NCBI GenBank assembly: GCA_023664345.1
Contig: JAMPFQ010000035.1
Coordinates: forward strand, 1-32,298
Origin: Lachnospiraceae bacterium
Lineage (GTDB): Bacteria; Bacillota; Clostridia; Lachnospirales; Lachnospiraceae
Direction of reading: 5' to 3'
DNA: 32,298 bases
Part shown: positions 7,588-14,887 of the stretch, in pieces
Numbering within the stretch: position 1 is the first letter of the stretch
How the letters are laid out: the number at the start of each line of letters is the position of its first letter
The notes under the pieces: generated by a model
The model's input: only the letters and a program-made list of their open reading frames with translations
What the model was told of the DNA's origin: nothing
Databases searched by the model: none
Translations under genes and position numbers: made by a program

Positions 7588-7620
7588 CATACTTATTTAC
7601 TAGGAATTAAGCATACTTAT
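7588..7620 (-). repeat. Direct repeats in the nifS leader
   Basis: The 9-mer ATAAGTATG (minus strand) occurs at 7612-7620 and 7588-7596, exactly 24 bp apart, immediately downstream of the nifS -10 box. A near copy (one mismatch) is at 7551-7559. Repeats at the start site are a typical repressor arrangement; an Rrf2/IscR-type regulator would make biological sense, but no such gene is in the window. Confidence 0.5.
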
Positions 7621-7647
7621 ATTACCACCGCCTACTTGTTCTGTCAA
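7619..7647 (-). promoter_or_regulatory. Strong promoter of nifS-nifU
   Basis: TTGACA (7642-7647), a 17-nt spacer and TAATAT (7619-7624) on the minus strand. Transcription should begin near 7612, giving a leader of about 85 nt that carries the direct repeats. Confidence 0.8.
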
Positions 7648-7700
7648 CTCCCAAAAAGGAATATAATAGTGGAAAAGTATTCTCAGGCATCTTATCTGAT

Positions 7701-9029
7701 ATGAAAAAAAGCAACCACCATCCACTGATCACAGGAACCCTGATCCTGACAGCCACCGGATTCTTAAGCCGGATCATCGGATTCTTTTACCGGATCTACT
7801 TATCCCGCCTTTTCGGGGAGGAGGGAATGGGCATCTACCAGCTGCTGAACCCGGTCCTTTCCCTGTCCTTTTCCCTCACCGCCGCAGGCTACCAGACCGC
7901 CATCTCCAAGCTGGTGGCGGAACGTGCGGCCACCGATCGTTCCCATTCGTTCCAGCCGCTTCTTGCAGGACTGAGCATCTCCCTGCCTCTGTCCCTGCTG
8001 TGCAACGGCATTGTCTACGCTTTCGCCGACCCCATCGCCGACAGGCTCCTGGGGGAGCCCCGGACTGCCATGATGCTGCGGATCCTGGCCTTTTCCATCC
8101 CTTTGAGCGCCGTCCATTCCTGCATCAACGGCTACTTTTACGGCATTAAAAAAGCGGGGCTTCCCGCCGTTGCCCAGCTGGTGGAACAGGTTGTCCGCGT
8201 GGCCAGCGTCTATCTGACAGCCGGTTACTGTTTTGCCATCGGCAGGGAACCCGCCATCGGCGTCGCCGTGCTGGGCCTGACCGTGGGCGAATTTTTCTCC
8301 ATGCTGGTGTCCCTGGCCTCCATCGCCCTGTGCCGGGACAATGCCGTCCCCCGCATACATACCCTGCGCCACAGCGCCGTCTATGGTCCCCTGATGCAGA
8401 TGGCGCTTCCGCTGACCGCAAACCGCATCGTGCTGAATCTTTTGCAGAGCGTGGAATCCGTGTCCATCCCCGCCAGGCTGCGTATGTACGGCTATGACAA
8501 CGCCACCGCCCTGAGTGTCTACGGCGTTCTCACCGGCATGGCCATGCCCCTGATCTTTTTCCCCAACGCCCTGACCAACTCCGTGGCGGTGATGCTGCTG
8601 CCCATCATCTCGGAAAGCTACGCCCTGGGGGATATCGCAAAAGTCCGCTCCGCCACCCTGCGCACCGTCAGATACTGCGGACTGATGGGGATCGCCTGTA
8701 TGCTGGGCTTTGTGCTCCTGGGGCAATGGGCGGGCAGCTTTCTCTTCGACAGCGCCCTGGCAGGACACTTTATCGCCACCCTGGGCTTCATCTGCCCGTT
8801 CCTCTATCTGGACACCACCCTGTCCAGCATCCTCCAGGGACTGGGCATGGCGGGACATATCTTTGTGATGAACGTGTTCAGCCTGCTGATCCGCCTGGGA
8901 TTCGTGTTCCTGGCCGTCCCCGCCTGCGGCATCACAGGCTACCTCTGGGGGATCCTTATAAGCCAGCTGGCGCAGACCGTGCTGTACCTGCTGTGCCTGC
9001 GCCGTTTCCTGCAAAAAGCAAAATATTGA
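7701..9029 (+). CDS. spoVB: SpoVB-type MOP flippase
   Basis: A 442-residue integral membrane protein, hydrophobic along its length, of the MOP (MATE/Wzx/MurJ) exporter superfamily. The opening GTLILTATGFLSRIIGFFYRIYLSRLFGEEGMGIYQL is typical of SpoVB relatives, here cited only by its start; SpoVB is needed for spore cortex peptidoglycan and is thought to flip lipid-linked precursors. It is shorter than Bacillus SpoVB (about 520), perhaps 12 spans instead of 14. A TATAAT lies at 7662-7667, but no well-spaced -35 was seen and no good Shine-Dalgarno precedes the ATG, so weak or stage-specific expression is possible. It converges on sigG with only 3 nt between stops. A role in another polysaccharide export path cannot be excluded. 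Confidence 0.85.
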   Translation: MKKSNHHPLITGTLILTATGFLSRIIGFFYRIYLSRLFGEEGMGIYQLLNPVLSLSFSLTAAGYQTAISKLVAERAATDRSHSFQPLLAGLSISLPLSLLCNGIVYAFADPIADRLLGEPRTAMMLRILAFSIPLSAVHSCINGYFYGIKKAGLPAVAQLVEQVVRVASVYLTAGYCFAIGREPAIGVAVLGLTVGEFFSMLVSLASIALCRDNAVPRIHTLRHSAVYGPLMQMALPLTANRIVLNLLQSVESVSIPARLRMYGYDNATALSVYGVLTGMAMPLIFFPNALTNSVAVMLLPIISESYALGDIAKVRSATLRTVRYCGLMGIACMLGFVLLGQWAGSFLFDSALAGHFIATLGFICPFLYLDTTLSSILQGLGMAGHIFVMNVFSLLIRLGFVFLAVPACGITGYLWGILISQLAQTVLYLLCLRRFLQKAKY

Positions 9030-9032
9030 GCG

Positions 9033-9815
9033 CTACGCCGTGAGATAAGTGCGCATGGTGCGCAGGGCGTTTTTCTCCAGACGGGACACTTGGGCCTGGG
9101 AGATGCCGATCGTCTCCGCCACCTCCATCTGTGTCTTTCCCTCAAAAAAACGCAGTGAGATGATCTCATGCTCCCTGGGGTTCAGCCTCTTCATGGCTTC
9201 GCTGAGAGAGAGATTCTCGATCCAGGTCTCCTCCTTGTTCTTCTTGTCACTGATCTGATCCATGACGTACAGCGTGTCACCGCCGTCCGTGAAAACAGGC
9301 TCATACAGGCTCATGGGATTCTGGATCGCGTCCAGGGCATAGACGATATCTTCCTTGGAGATTCCCACCTCGGAAGCGATCTCCTCTATGGAGGGCTCTT
9401 TCAGGTTCTTACGGGTCAGGGCCTCTTTCGTGTAGATCGCCTTATATGCCGTGTCTTTCAGGGAACGGGACACCCGGATACTGCTGCTGTTATCCCTGAG
9501 AAAGCGCCTGATCTCCCCGATGATCATGGGTACCGCATAGGTGGAAAATTTGACATTGAGTGACGAGTCGAAATTATCAATGGCCTTGATCAGGCCGATA
9601 CAGCCGATCTGGAACAGATCGTCCACATTTTCATTGCTGGAGGAAAATCGTTTGATCACACTGAGCACCAGCCGAAGGTTTCCCTCGATATAGGTTTCCC
9701 TTGCCTGCCTGTCTCCCTCCTCGATCTGGCGGAACAGGGCTTCTTTCTCCGCCGCTTTTAACAGAGGAAGCTTGGCGGTGTTCACGCCGCATATCTCTAC
9801 TTTTCCCAATGCCAT
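9033..9815 (-). CDS. sigG: Forespore sigma factor SigG
   Basis: A 260-residue sporulation sigma factor directing late forespore genes after engulfment. The opening KVEICGVNTAKLP is the conserved SigG N-terminal signature. Region 2 holds NLRLVLSVIKRF, DDLFQIGCIGLIKAIDNFD and STYAVPMIIGEIRRFLRD; region 4.2 ends ISQAQVSRLEKNALRTMR. Length equals Bacillus SigG. The frame is open to 10049 but GGAGG sits 8 nt before the ATG at 9815, and the extra 78 codons carry the promoter, so the shorter start is right. In many Clostridia sigG follows sigE directly; here it is 8.6 kb away, with membrane glycan genes and inverted ymxH-nrdR between. A sigma-G-type promoter precedes it. Confidence 0.96.
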   Translation of the reverse strand: MALGKVEICGVNTAKLPLLKAAEKEALFRQIEEGDRQARETYIEGNLRLVLSVIKRFSSSNENVDDLFQIGCIGLIKAIDNFDSSLNVKFSTYAVPMIIGEIRRFLRDNSSSIRVSRSLKDTAYKAIYTKEALTRKNLKEPSIEEIASEVGISKEDIVYALDAIQNPMSLYEPVFTDGGDTLYVMDQISDKKNKEETWIENLSLSEAMKRLNPREHEIISLRFFEGKTQMEVAETIGISQAQVSRLEKNALRTMRTYLTA

Positions 9816-9861
9816 TTCCGGTTCCTCCCTGTGCTGTTTTCTACTCTGATCTGGTATTAAC

Positions 9862-9891
9862 AAGTATGCACAGGGAAGCATTACAATATTC
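9862..9891 (-). promoter_or_regulatory. Sigma-G/sigma-F-type promoter of sigG
   Basis: On the minus strand GAATA (9887-9891), an 18-nt spacer and CATACTT (9862-9868) match the sigma-G consensus (GAATA, 17-18 nt, CATACTA). The expected start near 9855 leaves a 40-nt leader with GGAGG. This supports autoactivation of sigG, as in Bacillus. Confidence 0.7.
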
Positions 9892-9924
9892 TTGGTAAAA
9901 TCTGAAAACAGCCTTTTTATGGCA

Positions 9925-11196
9925 TCAGGAACCGTACCCGCAGATTCTGCCCACTCCGCAGATCCCGGCGAACGCGCTGACGGAAAAGATCTTAAACGTA
10001 TAGATCCAGTGCTGCTCCGAATGGTTCTGGGTAAAAAAGAACCAGACAAAGGGAAACAGCGCCACCAGAAGCAGGAGCGATCCCTCCAGAACCGACTTTC
10101 TTCCGATCATTTTATGTCTTCTGCAGATATGGAAAATGAGCCAGACAGCTATCCCCGCCAGAAGCAGGAAAAATCCCCAGTTACAATACACGCTGAGATT
10201 CTGCCTCACCACCGCGAAAAATCCCGCCGCCCTGGTGCTGTCCGCGGCGGCATCCGTCCGTGTCAGGATGGTGTCTATCCCGTCCTTTATAGTATTGCCG
10301 CCGGTCAGCAGATCGGACAGGATCCATTTGAACGCCCACAACCCCAGATATCCCACGCCCCATTCCACACTATATGCCACAAGGCGCCGCAGCCCTTTCC
10401 CCGCCCCGCTCTCATCCAGGTACAGGCAGACGCACAGAGGGAAGCCCAGCGTGATCAGCGGATAGGTCAGAAGATCGAAATAGGAGGTCAGCATTCCCGC
10501 AAGCACAAAAAATTCACCGTACCAGCCCTGCGACCTGATCTGCCCGTCCCATTTCAGCTGCACCAGCAGCAGCCCCGTCGCCACATAAAAGCAGATGCTC
10601 AGGGAGAGGGACGCGTAAAGGCCAAAATAATAGAGAAAAGGCATGGACAGCAGGAACGCTTTGCCCAAAAAATCCTCCCCGCGCCTGGCGCAGGCCATGA
10701 CCACCAGACCGACCAGAAGCAGCTGCAGGGCAGCGGCAAACAGACGGATGGAATTAAAGGTGGTCAGGAACAGGAGCGGTTTCAGCAGGACCAGATAACC
10801 GTGCCAGTATCTGGCATACTCCACTTCCCTGGGCTGATCTGCTCCCGACAGATGATCCATCAGGGAATATCCGGGCGCCCACCCGTCGCCTGTGCCGCTC
10901 TCCCCACGGTACATATGAAGGATCTGCTCCAGCATGGTATGGTCATCGGACTGATAGACCGCGTTCTCCAGCATCAGACAGTCCGTGAAATTGCCGGTCA
11001 GCGATCCGGGAAAGCCCTCGATCATATCCTGGGAGTCAAATTCCTTTTCCAGCATGGGCAGTGACAGGTATATATGCTCTTTCATGGGAGCAACGGGTAT
11101 GCAGTACGCCAGAAAAAGAAGCAGCAGCCCCCCTAGCGCTCCTCCCACCAGCAATATGATATGATTCCTGATCTTTTTCTTCACATTGATAACCAT
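9925..11196 (-). CDS. Multi-pass membrane protein, GT-C-like
   Basis: About 423 residues from the ATG at 11196 (AAGGAAAGGC just before it). A first membrane anchor (IILLVGGALGGLLLLFLAYC) is followed by an outer loop of about 110 residues containing PGSLTGNFTDC and ARYWHGYL, then roughly nine more hydrophobic segments. This loop-after-first-helix layout is that of GT-C glycosyltransferases and related polytopic proteins, but I see no clear catalytic acidic pair in the first loop and do not recognise the family. Its beginning overlaps the end of the upstream gene by about 160 nt in another frame, which is unusually long. Probably co-expressed with that gene for surface glycan assembly; function unproven. 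Confidence 0.7.
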   Translation of the reverse strand: MVINVKKKIRNHIILLVGGALGGLLLLFLAYCIPVAPMKEHIYLSLPMLEKEFDSQDMIEGFPGSLTGNFTDCLMLENAVYQSDDHTMLEQILHMYRGESGTGDGWAPGYSLMDHLSGADQPREVEYARYWHGYLVLLKPLLFLTTFNSIRLFAAALQLLLVGLVVMACARRGEDFLGKAFLLSMPFLYYFGLYASLSLSICFYVATGLLLVQLKWDGQIRSQGWYGEFFVLAGMLTSYFDLLTYPLITLGFPLCVCLYLDESGAGKGLRRLVAYSVEWGVGYLGLWAFKWILSDLLTGGNTIKDGIDTILTRTDAAADSTRAAGFFAVVRQNLSVYCNWGFFLLLAGIAVWLIFHICRRHKMIGRKSVLEGSLLLLVALFPFVWFFFTQNHSEQHWIYTFKIFSVSAFAGICGVGRICGYGS

Positions 11197-12796
11197 GCCT
11201 TTCCTTATGATACACTTCGCAAATGGTATTTCCATAAGAGGTAAAAGATGCCGTCAGTCCATAGTTTTCTCTCACCCACTCATATTCCTCCCTGGTATAC
11301 ATATAGGCGTAAGTGGTGTTGATGATCACATACTCGGCGTCTTTCCACTCTTCCACGATGGAGATCAGCGCCTGCTCCTTTTTCGGAAGAACCTTTTGGT
11401 TTTCATCAAGTCCCCACATGGTAGGCCAGTTCAGTGCGCTCACCGTGACCGCTCTTCCCTCCGCATGTTCCAATACGGAATCATAGGCCTGCTTTACGGA
11501 CAGATCCCAGTAATCCAGTTCAAAACGCTCCTGCACATTCCGGCCCGCCAGCAGATTATAGAAACTGTGCTCCTGAGGGAAATTCATAGCGATCCCCGCC
11601 GCCAGCAGGATCAGATAGAGCAGCCCGCCCGTTTTCAGCAGAACCGTTTTCCCATGCGCCTGCGCGGTCTTCAACAGACGGAACGCGCCATAGCCCGCCC
11701 CCATGATAACGGACGCATACACAAAATAGAAATGCCGCCAGCCGTTGTAGAGCGGCGTTGCCATCAGGGTGGCAAATAACAGAGGCACCCCCCCCACTAT
11801 GATCATAAACAGCACATAACCGATATCCTCCAGGCATCTGCCCTTTCTCCTGATAAAGTCCACTGCCGCCGCCACGCAGCCCCATGCGGACAGGATCAGG
11901 ATCCCTATGGGGATCGTGTAGAGCATCAGCACCAGGAGATACTTTCTGGGCATTCCCGTATAGTCCCTGTGGAGCATCTTCCCGTTAAAAAGCACATAAT
12001 CGTGCCACAGGTTATAATCCACCGCACTGAAAAAGAAATATTCGAAAAAGGAACCCATATCCGGCCAGCAGGCGGGAGTCAGCAGGATGAACAACGCCGC
12101 CCATAACAGGATGCAGCCTGCGGCCTTTGCCAGGATCTGCCCGTTAAATCTCTTTGCAGCGATATAGTAATACAGGATATACAATCCCAGCGCCCCAAAT
12201 ATCCATATCCCCACTATCTTCAGGTTGGACGCCAGCGCCCCCGTAAAAGCGAACATGCATATATTCTTGAAAGAGACATCTTTCATCATCCTCTTTCCCC
12301 AGTAAAACAAAGTAAAAGTCAGGGACAGGAGGATCACATCCTTATTATTGTAATGGCTCTCCGCGAACATGCGGGGTGTCAGGAAAAACAGCAGGACAAT
12401 AAAGGCGGAAAGCCCCTCGTCCTGAAATAATTCCCTGCCCAGCAGGAACAGGGAACACATACCCCAGAACACCAGAAGGAATGTATATGCGTGCCAGAAA
12501 TGGCTGCCCGCCCAGGGAGACGTCTTGTCGATATACCATACAGCAAAGGCCGGATAATAGACTGCCATCCCATGATCCCTGTCCTCATCGACAGAGATCT
12601 CAATGACCCCATGATCCGTAAATTCCTGTACCAGACCGGGAGGATCTCCCGGCAGATGGAGCAAGTATTCCTTGATATTGGAATACAGTATCCTCTGATG
12701 GCTGGCCTGATCCAGATACGAACCGTAAGGGAACAGCGTGAGCAGCCCTGCCAAAAGAACACCTGCTAAAAAGATGATACCCCTGTTCCGCTTCAT
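11036..12796 (-). CDS. GT39-like (GT-C) membrane glycosyltransferase
   Basis: A 586-residue polytopic protein. After the first helix a periplasm-side loop carries SVDEDRDHGMAVYYP with acidic residues where GT-C enzymes have their catalytic site, followed by many membrane helices (PRMFAESHYNNKDVILLS is a typical GT39 loop) and a soluble C-terminal domain near 430-540. Such enzymes transfer sugars from polyprenyl-phosphate donors to surface polymers or proteins. The likely natural end is near residue 540 (CEVYHKER); the last 50 residues are a reading of the next gene in a different frame and look non-native, so a frameshift near 11180 is possible. AAGGAGG lies 11 nt before the ATG. Acceptor unknown. 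Confidence 0.75.
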   Translation of the reverse strand: MKRNRGIIFLAGVLLAGLLTLFPYGSYLDQASHQRILYSNIKEYLLHLPGDPPGLVQEFTDHGVIEISVDEDRDHGMAVYYPAFAVWYIDKTSPWAGSHFWHAYTFLLVFWGMCSLFLLGRELFQDEGLSAFIVLLFFLTPRMFAESHYNNKDVILLSLTFTLFYWGKRMMKDVSFKNICMFAFTGALASNLKIVGIWIFGALGLYILYYYIAAKRFNGQILAKAAGCILLWAALFILLTPACWPDMGSFFEYFFFSAVDYNLWHDYVLFNGKMLHRDYTGMPRKYLLVLMLYTIPIGILILSAWGCVAAAVDFIRRKGRCLEDIGYVLFMIIVGGVPLLFATLMATPLYNGWRHFYFVYASVIMGAGYGAFRLLKTAQAHGKTVLLKTGGLLYLILLAAGIAMNFPQEHSFYNLLAGRNVQERFELDYWDLSVKQAYDSVLEHAEGRAVTVSALNWPTMWGLDENQKVLPKKEQALISIVEEWKDAEYVIINTTYAYMYTREEYEWVRENYGLTASFTSYGNTICEVYHKERHGYQCEEKDQESYHIAGGRSARGAAASFSGVLHTRCSHERAYIPVTAHAGKGI

Positions 12797-12824
12797 TGCA
12801 TTACCTGCCTCCTTATGCTATAAT
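12796..12824 (+). promoter_or_regulatory. Plus-strand promoter of the structured leader
   Basis: TTGCAT (12796-12801), a 17-nt spacer and TATAAT (12819-12824), with TGC before the -10 (extended). The -35 overlaps the start codon of the divergent minus-strand gene. A second extended -10, TGGTATAAT (12888-12896), could start a shorter transcript. Initiation from the first site falls within the palindrome at 12825-12851. Confidence 0.6.
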
Positions 12825-12851
12825 GTTGACACAAAAGGACATTGTGTCAAC
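12825..12851. repeat. Operator-like palindrome between divergent genes
   Basis: GTTGACACAA (12825-12834) and TTGTGTCAAC (12842-12851) are perfect 10-bp complements with a 7-nt loop. It abuts the plus-strand -10 box and carries TTGACA on both strands; the minus-strand copy (12845-12850) could serve as -35 for the gene at 12796 with CATTAT at 19 nt. The position fits a regulator acting on both divergent genes. Confidence 0.55.
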
Positions 12852-12863
12852 TTCTGAATTGAG

Positions 12864-13064
12864 CGTGCGCTGAAGCGCACGGAATCATGGTATAATGTCC
12901 GCAAAGGGCAGAGTCAAGTGCCCGAAAAAGCAGATGCCGTGCTTGCACGAGCAGATGCTTTTTTGGGGATTTGACGAGCGAGAGCGACAAAGAATGCGTC
13001 GCATTCTTGGAAAACCTTTGGTTTTCAGGGTCTCTGCCCTGTGACTCGCAAGATTATCCCAAAA
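12864..13064 (+). ncRNA. Structured leader RNA or palindromic repeat element
   Basis: A dense series of perfect stems: CGTGCGC/GCGCACG (12864-12881); GGGCA/TGCCC (12906-12923); a terminator (12925-12964); then a multi-branch unit closed by GCGAG (12978-12982) and CTCGC (13045-13049) enclosing AAGAATGCG/CGCATTCTT (12990-13008), GAAAACC/GGTTTTC (13010-13026) and CAGGG/CCCTG (13026-13041). An outer TTTTGGGGAT/ATCCCAAAA pairing may close it. AGGGCAGAG (12905-12913) can pair with CTCTGCCCT (13032-13040), competing with two of the local stems, so alternative folds exist. It does not resemble a riboswitch class I know. It could be an attenuator controlling the next gene or a dispersed intergenic palindrome. 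Confidence 0.5.
12925..12964 (+). terminator. Intrinsic terminator inside the leader
   Basis: AAAAAGCA pairs with TGCTTTTT; inside, TGC and CGTGC pair with GCACG and GCA around a TT loop, separated by a GA/GA internal loop and one bulged A. Six T residues (12959-12964) end it. It lies 120 nt before the start codon of the next gene, as expected of an attenuator. Confidence 0.65.
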
Positions 13065-13084
13065 CCACTGTAAAGGAAGCGACT

Positions 13085-14875
13085 ATGAGACATCCGGCCT
13101 GTTCCCGCATCATCAAAATACTGCTCATTGTTCTCGCCGCTTTGGCCGCGCTGAAAATCTTGTTCGTGGGCTATGACCTTGATGAACAGTATGCCCTGTC
13201 CATGTCTTACAGACTGTTAAAAGGCGACTGCCCCATCCGGGATATGTGGGAGCCCCATCAGACTTCCGCTTTCCTGGCTTCTTTCCTGATGCTCCCCTAT
13301 ATCGCCCTTACCGGGAGCACTGCGGGGATCGTCCTGTATCTGAGGGCCTTGGGCCTTGCCGTCCACAGCCTCACAGCCTTTCTCCTCTACAGGCAGACCT
13401 GCTCCCTCTTTGAAAAATATACCGCCATGGAGCCCGGATTCCGCAGGGACGTCAGCCTCCTGCTGACCTGTGTCTATTTCTTCTCCCTGCCCAAGCTTAT
13501 GTTCTTTCCTGAGTTTTCCAATATGCAGCTATGGTTCCTGTTGTTGATGGTCTTATGTATATCACACTATTATACACAAATTCTCTCCGGAAGAAAAGTG
13601 TTTTCTTGCTGGCTGGCCGGGGCAGGACTGTGCCTTTCCCTGGAAGCGCTGTCCTATCCGTCCTCTCTGCTTTTGTTCCCCGCCTGCGTTTATTTCCTTT
13701 TCCGATGCCGGAAGCTTTCCGCGGGACAGGCGCCAGCCTCCGGTGTGCGGCGCTCCGTCATCCGGGAACTGTCCGCGTTCTGCTTCCCCTGCATTGTGGC
13801 CGCTCTGCTTTTTGTCGGCGGCCTGCTCACCCGCATGACCTGGGGGGAGTTGACCGCCTTGCTGCCCCTTGCCGCCAGCGACGGCTCCCACGCTTTTTCT
13901 CTTGCGGATAAACTGCTCCTCAACGGCCGCTCCCTTTTGGAGATCCTGTGCTTTTTTGTCGTTTATGGGCTGATCTCCCTCGTGATATCCCTCCCGCTGC
14001 GGAAAAGATATCTCTCCCGTGATCCCCATAGATCGCTTTCCGCAGGACAGAATGCATCTTTCCCTGCTCTGTGGAGCATGATCCTGCTGTCGGTGACACT
14101 GCTGGGACAGATCCTGATCTGGATCCTGGGAGACCGCTACCCGAACTATCCCTCCGTGGAATACTTTTTCGTTCCGATACTGGCATCCGCGCTGATATCA
14201 CATCGGTCAGGGCCGGAGAAGATGCTCTCGTTCCTGTTCGTCGTCCTGCCCCTGACCGCCTTTGCGGGGATCCTGCTGCTGACGAACCACCCCCTGCTGG
14301 TATCCGCTCCTTTTCTGGGCATCTGCGCCATGGGCGCACTCCTCTGCCTTTTCCTGCACATAAAAAAGACCTGCCCTCTGCTGCGCACGGTCTTACTATT
14401 ATGGGCGGTGACATTGCTTTTTGGCAAATGTTATATGATCCGCACTACCGGCGGCACCCATTATACCCTGTTCCACCCGGTCAGCCTCATGCGGGAGGGG
14501 CCTGCGGCATGTATCATGGCCGACACCGAAACCGTGCGTCGGTACAGGGACTCCTTAGATCTGCTGCGGGAAACGCTTCCCGGACACTCCAAAGTGTTCT
14601 ACATTGGCACAGCCAACGGAATCTATCTGATGGGCGATATGGAATTCTGCACTCCCTCCACCATCAGTTCCCCTACTTTTGATGAAAAGACGGAAGCCTA
14701 TTTTGCCCTGCATCCCGAAAAGTATCCGGAATATATCATCTGCGACGCGGAACTTGCAAGCCTCGACGGGGACGGTTTCCTGCCCGGCTTTCTCAGAAAA
14801 AACTGTGTGCCCGAACCGATCTCGGAAAACGATTTTCTGGTCATATATCGCACCGTGGACAGTCCGGCTCCGTAG
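13085..14875 (+). CDS. Large polytopic membrane protein, GT-C-like
   Basis: A 596-residue protein from the ATG at 13085 (AAAGGA just upstream). After helix 1 an outer loop holds GYDLDEQYALSMSYRLLKGD and DMWEPHQTSAF, the DxD/E-type acidic loop common in GT-C transferases; about a dozen hydrophobic segments follow, then a soluble C-terminal domain of about 110 residues (about 485-596). The frame stays open upstream to 12971 (TTG), but that part is the hairpin-rich leader and its translation is unlikely to be part of the protein. It is divergent from the gene at 12796 and converges on the next gene with a 12-nt gap. Probably involved in surface polysaccharide decoration; substrate unknown. Confidence 0.75.
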   Translation: MRHPACSRIIKILLIVLAALAALKILFVGYDLDEQYALSMSYRLLKGDCPIRDMWEPHQTSAFLASFLMLPYIALTGSTAGIVLYLRALGLAVHSLTAFLLYRQTCSLFEKYTAMEPGFRRDVSLLLTCVYFFSLPKLMFFPEFSNMQLWFLLLMVLCISHYYTQILSGRKVFSCWLAGAGLCLSLEALSYPSSLLLFPACVYFLFRCRKLSAGQAPASGVRRSVIRELSAFCFPCIVAALLFVGGLLTRMTWGELTALLPLAASDGSHAFSLADKLLLNGRSLLEILCFFVVYGLISLVISLPLRKRYLSRDPHRSLSAGQNASFPALWSMILLSVTLLGQILIWILGDRYPNYPSVEYFFVPILASALISHRSGPEKMLSFLFVVLPLTAFAGILLLTNHPLLVSAPFLGICAMGALLCLFLHIKKTCPLLRTVLLLWAVTLLFGKCYMIRTTGGTHYTLFHPVSLMREGPAACIMADTETVRRYRDSLDLLRETLPGHSKVFYIGTANGIYLMGDMEFCTPSTISSPTFDEKTEAYFALHPEKYPEYIICDAELASLDGDGFLPGFLRKNCVPEPISENDFLVIYRTVDSPAP

Positions 14876-14887
14876 GCGGCACGGCTC

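Noticed and set aside
7800..9014. 404-codon minus-strand ORF opposite spoVB
   Set aside because: His/Gln/Gly-rich shadow of a strongly coding plus-strand membrane protein.
9816..10049. N-terminal extension of sigG by 78 codons
   Set aside because: It precedes the conserved SigG opening and the ribosome site, and contains the sigma-G-type promoter and part of the next gene.
9892..11064. 390-codon plus-strand ORF opposite the membrane protein at 9925
   Set aside because: Gln/Lys/Arg-rich antisense reading; the minus strand shows clear membrane helices.
12978..13049. tRNA-like cloverleaf
   Set aside because: Three arms on a closing stem look like a cloverleaf, but arm sizes are wrong and there is no T-loop GTTC, anticodon loop of seven or acceptor stem.
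12971..13084. 38-residue extension of the GT-C protein from a TTG
   Set aside because: The stretch is made of hairpin arms of the leader, and AAAGGA marks the ATG at 13085.
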